Part shown: piece after piece, positions 60,502 through 64,000 of the stretch
Numbering within the stretch: position 1 is the first letter of the stretch
How the letters are laid out: each line of letters begins with the position of its first letter
DNA from: Sphingomonas paucimobilis NBRC 13935
GTDB lineage: Bacteria; Pseudomonadota; Alphaproteobacteria; Sphingomonadales; Sphingomonadaceae
Length of the DNA: 64,000 nucleotides
Reading direction: 5' to 3'
NCBI RefSeq assembly: GCF_000739895.2
Contig: NZ_BBJS01000062.1
Location: 1 to 64,000, forward strand
Program-made: the position numbers and the translations under genes
Notes under the pieces: generated by a model
The model's database searches: none
Seen by the model: only the letters and a program-made list of their open reading frames with translations
What the model was told of the DNA's origin: nothing

Positions 60502-61611
60502 TTACAGGCGGGGCGGCGTTTCCTGCTGGTCTAGCAGGGTCGCCTGCGCCACCCATCGCCGTCCACCTTGCCCAAGCGCGAGGCCGAAGGCCGGCAACAG
60601 GCCGAGCTGTTTCATGACGAGATAGGCTATAACCGGCGCGCCCATGCCGATCGCCGTGCACAGGACGAGATACAGCCAACTGATGGGCGGCACGTGCAAG
60701 ATTTTCATCAAAATGATTCGCGCACCAGCGCCGGCAAGAATATGCATGACGTAGATTGCCATCGACATGGTACCGATCGCCACCAGCGCGGCCACATGTT
60801 CCAGCCGCTGCGAAATCCATAGCATCACCACGATCCCACCGATAGCGGCAGGCAGCATGAGTACGGAGTTGTAGTTGCTGAAGCCATGATGATGGGCGAC
60901 GGCGATGGCGGCGGCGGCCAGCAGCGTTAAGCCCGCCGCAACCCCGCCACCTATGCGTAGCAGGTCACGCAGCTTCGGACGACCCATCGCCATTCCCGCA
61001 ACGAAGAAGATCGGAAAATGTAGTAATTGATGGCCAAAATTGTCTTTCGGTAGCCATTCTCCGATCAGGAAGGCAGCCAAGGCCAGGACGAAGAATAGCG
61101 GCAGTGGCAGGACGCTGGCCAGCATCATGAACAGGAATAGCGCATATAAGAACCAGAAAGGTGAAATAGGTGCCCAGGCGATGTAAAGCATTTGACGGGG
61201 GTCAAAGGCATTGTTGGTGACATGGCTGAGTACGGTCATGATGGTGCCCGACAATAGAGACCAGAGCACATAGGGATACAGCACGGAGGCGATTTTGCTG
61301 CGTCGAAAATAGGTCATCCCTTTGCCAAGGCTGTTTGGCACGTTGAGACCGGCCAAAAACATGAACAGTGGCATATGGAATGTGTACAGCGCGAAATCGA
61401 ATAACTGCCAGCGGACATCCCGAAGCGTCCCCGCCGACACCAACCCACGCTCCATGTGGCCGAGCACGACCAGGAATATTCCTATACCCTTCGAGGCATC
61501 CTGCCATATGTAGCGGGCCGACGATCGGCTGAGTCTGTTGGTTGCTGTTTCGTACACCTGCGGTGAGGTTCTTGGCCACCTCTGCGGCGAGGGGGCTGGT
61601 CCTTCAGTCAT
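60502..61611 (-). CDS. Acyltransferase family 3 membrane protein (OafA-like)
   Basis: 369 residues with about ten transmembrane helices. After a polar N-terminus comes the family signature DASKGIGIFLVVLGHMERGL, with the His of the first periplasmic loop. FALYTFHMPLFMFLAGLNVP carries the F-x-H-M-P-h-F-x-h-x-G block, and FWFLYALFLFMML is typical of the family. These enzymes add acetyl, succinyl or similar groups to extracellular polysaccharides across the inner membrane. Flanked by two GT4 genes, it probably decorates the EPS. The acyl group is unknown. Confidence 0.88.
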   Translation of the reverse strand: MTEGPAPSPQRWPRTSPQVYETATNRLSRSSARYIWQDASKGIGIFLVVLGHMERGLVSAGTLRDVRWQLFDFALYTFHMPLFMFLAGLNVPNSLGKGMTYFRRSKIASVLYPYVLWSLLSGTIMTVLSHVTNNAFDPRQMLYIAWAPISPFWFLYALFLFMMLASVLPLPLFFVLALAAFLIGEWLPKDNFGHQLLHFPIFFVAGMAMGRPKLRDLLRIGGGVAAGLTLLAAAAIAVAHHHGFSNYNSVLMLPAAIGGIVVMLWISQRLEHVAALVAIGTMSMAIYVMHILAGAGARIILMKILHVPPISWLYLVLCTAIGMGAPVIAYLVMKQLGLLPAFGLALGQGGRRWVAQATLLDQQETPPRL

Positions 61612-61718
61612 CTAGAAATCTTTCTGATATTCGCACGATGCTAGCCCAGCTTCGACGGGGGGATAGACGAAGGCCAGTCTGCCCGCCCATTCCTGATGAT
61701 AGTGTTTCACCCGCAGAC

Positions 61719-62852
61719 TTAGCGACGATCCCCGGTATCTTCCAATAGGCTTTGGGGAAGATGGGATGCACCGCAGGCAATAGCCTCGATCGCGTCGGCC
61801 AACGTATCAGCCGATGTTATCCAACTGAACCGGGTCAGTTGGGCATGCCCCACGGCGATCCGCTGCGCGCGCCATGCCTCGTCCTCCGCCGCACGCTGCA
61901 TCCATCGCGCCAGCGTCCGGTCGTCATGCGGATCAAAATATTCGGCTGCATCGCCACAGGTTTCCTGGACCGCCTGCGCCGTGCTAGCCAGCACCGGGCA
62001 ATCGTTCGTCATTGCCTCCAAGGGAGGAATACCAAATCCTTCGTACAGGCTAGGAAATATGAGCGCGCGGGCCGAACGCATCAGCCCGGCAACTTCGGCA
62101 TCGTCCAATCTGCCCGGCAGAATAAGTCCTGGCCCCTTGGGTGGAAGATGGCCGTGTCCGAACACCGACCCGTCTAACCGTCCGACTGCGACGAGACGGA
62201 TGGGCGAGGGCTGCAACTGCGCCAGCGCGCGAATGGCGACCGCTAGATTTTTGTTGGGAGCAATATTGCCGAGGATCAGAAAATAGGGGGTGTTTTCCAA
62301 ATGAAGACGATCGACGATCTTCATATCAGGTGTGATGGAAAGGTGTTCCGCGCCGTTCTTGGCAACTATGATCTGCTGACTAGGCACGCGGAGCACTTCG
62401 GCCAGCTCGCGCTGTGAAAATTGCGATACCGTCGCCAAGTGCGCGCGCCGGGCCAGCAGACGATCGATCGTATTATGCACCCAAGCATAGGTTTTTCCGA
62501 AATTCTCTGGGTGCCGCTGTACCGCAGCGTCGTGTATCACAACAAGCTGGCGGCGCAACGTAACTGGCCCGGTCGCACCCAAGCACAAAGCGGCCCCCGC
62601 GCGCGCTGCCCAAGCAAATTCCAGCTGATCCCAGACATGCCCGCCGCGTCTCCCGACGACCCGTTGTTCGATATGCCGCAATCCGGCATCGCGCGCACCT
62701 TGCGGGGTAAGTAGGACGTAAGGGTTGGCCGCCCGGCCTGCGCCTACGCGCTGGTCGAGGCCGCGGACGATCTCGTTGGCATAGCGTTGCACGCCGCTCA
62801 ACGTTTGGGTCAGGAAACGGCCGTTAATATAGATGGTGCGCCCGGTCGTCAT
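61719..62852 (-). CDS. Glycosyltransferase family 4
   Basis: 377 residues from ATG at 62852 (GGGGACGGG before it); the frame to 62924 lacks a ribosome site. It starts TIYINGRFLTQTLSGVQRYA, with the acceptor loop G-V-Q-R-Y typical of mannosyl- and rhamnosyl-type GT4 enzymes. It continues with VVIHDAAVQRHPENFGKTYA, LATVSQFSQRELAEVL, FLILGNIAPNKNLAVAIRAL and the EX7E block PSLYEGFGIPPLEAMTNDCP. It transfers a sugar to the EPS repeat unit. A 107-bp gap separates it from the acyltransferase gene, still in one direction. Confidence 0.88.
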   Translation of the reverse strand: MTTGRTIYINGRFLTQTLSGVQRYANEIVRGLDQRVGAGRAANPYVLLTPQGARDAGLRHIEQRVVGRRGGHVWDQLEFAWAARAGAALCLGATGPVTLRRQLVVIHDAAVQRHPENFGKTYAWVHNTIDRLLARRAHLATVSQFSQRELAEVLRVPSQQIIVAKNGAEHLSITPDMKIVDRLHLENTPYFLILGNIAPNKNLAVAIRALAQLQPSPIRLVAVGRLDGSVFGHGHLPPKGPGLILPGRLDDAEVAGLMRSARALIFPSLYEGFGIPPLEAMTNDCPVLASTAQAVQETCGDAAEYFDPHDDRTLARWMQRAAEDEAWRAQRIAVGHAQLTRFSWITSADTLADAIEAIACGASHLPQSLLEDTGDRR

Positions 62853-62998
62853 CCCGTCCCCTGTGCATTGAAAGCTGGCGATATACCCGTCCACACACTT
62901 TGGCGATGCCGCCCACCGCCGCATAGTCCGGTGTTGCGGCGGGTCAACCCATCAGGATGCCACGCGCTCCCATAGCAGAGCCACGCACGCGGACGTGA

Positions 62999-64000
62999 TT
63001 ATCGCGGCCGGGCCGGCGAGGGCAGGTTTTGACCGTTGAAGTGAAACTGCCCCCAAGACGTCCGCTTGAGATCAATGTCGCCGCCCAAGGCCTCTCCCGG
63101 CGCGTCCGTCAGTCCCACCAGATCGATATGCAACCAGGTAAAGTGCCGCGCGCCGTCGCCATGTATGTTGTCGGTCAGGCGTGGATTCGCCATCCGGGTG
63201 TCGGTTGCCGTCAGGCGTTCGTAGCTGTGCGTACCGGTCATGCGTGCCGACAGGATAAAGGGAACGCCGTCGCATTCCTGAATGTCGATGAACCCCGAAC
63301 AGTCGCGCCCACCCAAAAGCGTAGCATAGCCAGCGGCATGGGGCCCGCGAATATGATTGAGCTTTAGGGCATAGCGAATGCGGTTGAGCTGCGCGCTGTT
63401 GCTGTCGAGTGCGCAGGCCGCCCGATCACCCATGCCGATCACCTGTCCGGCGATCTCGCCGTCGGAGACATCCTGCACGCTGCTGGAGATTCCTAAGCGG
63501 GCGGGGCGGTCACGGCCGCTCAACAGGATGATCGGCTGGGCAAAGTCGCGGGCCAACCCGATGCCCGTGACGCACTGCGAAGCGGTAAAATCGCGAATCC
63601 ACCAGTCGCGCACCCCGAACGTATCAAAGGAATCCTCGCTGCACACATAGATGGCAGCCGCTGAGGACCGCGAGATGCGTGGGCGCAGATGGTGGATAGC
63701 TTGGCCGCCTACGATCGACAGGCCGCGCGCGTGAGCATCGGCGACGACTAGATCTTTGGTCGCAATGTTGCGGCACGTCCGACCGTCGCCAAAATAGCTG
63801 ACGACCGCGAATCCGTCGTCACCCGAGGCGAAGACGCTGCAGTTCATGAAGGATAGGTCTTCAGACCCGTGGGTGACATGGATGCCGTCGGCGCGCGTGT
63901 CTTCAACTCGCAGCCTGGCGACGCTGCCGTCGTGCGCACCGAAGAACATTGCGCCCGATCCCGCAAACCCCTTGGCAGCCCCATCGGCATCAATGCGTAC
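62999..64000 (-). CDS. Parallel beta-helix protein of the EPS block (start lies beyond the window)
   Basis: The frame is open through the right edge; 333 residues are visible. Repeated short strands with turn residues (NCSVFASGDDGFAVVSYFGD, NIATKDLVVADAHARGLSIV) give the pattern of a right-handed parallel beta-helix such as pectate lyase or GH28-like folds. DGIHVTHGSEDLSFMNC and ASGDDGFAV are similar to the D-D-x-x-x/G-D-D active-site turns of polygalacturonase-like enzymes. Position in the EPS block suggests a polysaccharide-processing enzyme, or a surface protein binding the polymer. The C-terminal 40 residues are non-repetitive. Catalytic class cannot be fixed without the missing part. Confidence 0.7.
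   Translation of the reverse strand, partial: VRIDADGAAKGFAGSGAMFFGAHDGSVARLRVEDTRADGIHVTHGSEDLSFMNCSVFASGDDGFAVVSYFGDGRTCRNIATKDLVVADAHARGLSIVGGQAIHHLRPRISRSSAAAIYVCSEDSFDTFGVRDWWIRDFTASQCVTGIGLARDFAQPIILLSGRDRPARLGISSSVQDVSDGEIAGQVIGMGDRAACALDSNSAQLNRIRYALKLNHIRGPHAAGYATLLGGRDCSGFIDIQECDGVPFILSARMTGTHSYERLTATDTRMANPRLTDNIHGDGARHFTWLHIDLVGLTDAPGEALGGDIDLKRTSWGQFHFNGQNLPSPARPR

Noticed and set aside
1..64000. CRISPR arrays, tRNA or rRNA genes
   Set aside because: No regularly spaced repeats with unique spacers and no tRNA- or rRNA-like sequence were seen.

Overview
The window looks like part of a large plasmid or chromid of a Sphingomonas-type alphaproteobacterium. Support comes from GC-rich genes, TonB-dependent receptors of sphingomonad style, sphingan-like exopolysaccharide (EPS) genes and a complete plasmid backbone: RepA with iterons, a ParA plus ribbon-helix-helix partition pair, a tyrosine recombinase and a MobF relaxase. 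The genus is inferred from gene style only; no rRNA or tRNA gene was seen.

Layout. 1-2.1 kb: end of an EPS cluster (C-terminal part of a BY-kinase, a TPR-like membrane protein, a secreted protein). 2.7-9.0 kb: GH43 hydrolase, a lipoprotein/membrane-protein pair, an ArnT-like membrane glycosyltransferase and a GT4 glycosyltransferase. 9.1-11.7 kb: a PAAR-lipase type VI secretion (T6SS) effector with two tandem ankyrin lipoproteins (probable immunity) and a DUF1795 chaperone-like protein. 11.9-14.5 kb: a TonB receptor. 14.6-20.9 kb: mobilisation region (MobF relaxase, RHH/coiled-coil partner, two XRE regulators, small membrane proteins, repeat-rich gap). 21.0-26.1 kb: UDP-glucose dehydrogenase, then a beta-propeller phytase coupled to its TonB receptor. 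26.4-31.7 kb: a second T6SS cassette (DUF1795 chaperone, PAAR-Rhs toxin, low-GC immunity gene). 32.0-39.5 kb: a 2,474-residue autotransporter. 39.6-41.7 kb: an Xre/RES toxin-antitoxin locus whose toxin gene is split by an IS630 element. 41.8-50.2 kb: AraC regulator, MFS transporter, SRAP-like protein, ABC1 kinase, phosphoribosyltransferase, MerR regulator, ManC, and a glutaredoxin-MauE fusion behind a mer-type operator. 50.2-55.1 kb: recombinase, RepA with iterons, HTH replication protein, ParA and its RHH partner. 55.2-56.1 kb: GalU. 56.2-59.1 kb: IS graveyard (IS5, IS630 and IS3 pieces) through a lipoprotein gene. 59.2-64.0 kb: a second EPS block (two GT4 enzymes, an acyltransferase, a parallel beta-helix protein running off the edge).

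How it works together. GalU, Ugd and ManC would supply UDP-glucose, UDP-glucuronate and GDP-mannose to the glycosyltransferases, with the acyltransferase decorating and the BY-kinase controlling polymer length. Two effector cassettes but no T6SS structural gene suggest that the plasmid arms a secretion machine encoded elsewhere.

The least explained feature is a dispersed family of short palindromic sites built on TGTCGACA/ACATGTCGAC. They lie mostly in gaps between genes and cluster around the recombinase, rep and par genes. They could be binding sites for a plasmid-wide regulator or partition protein.
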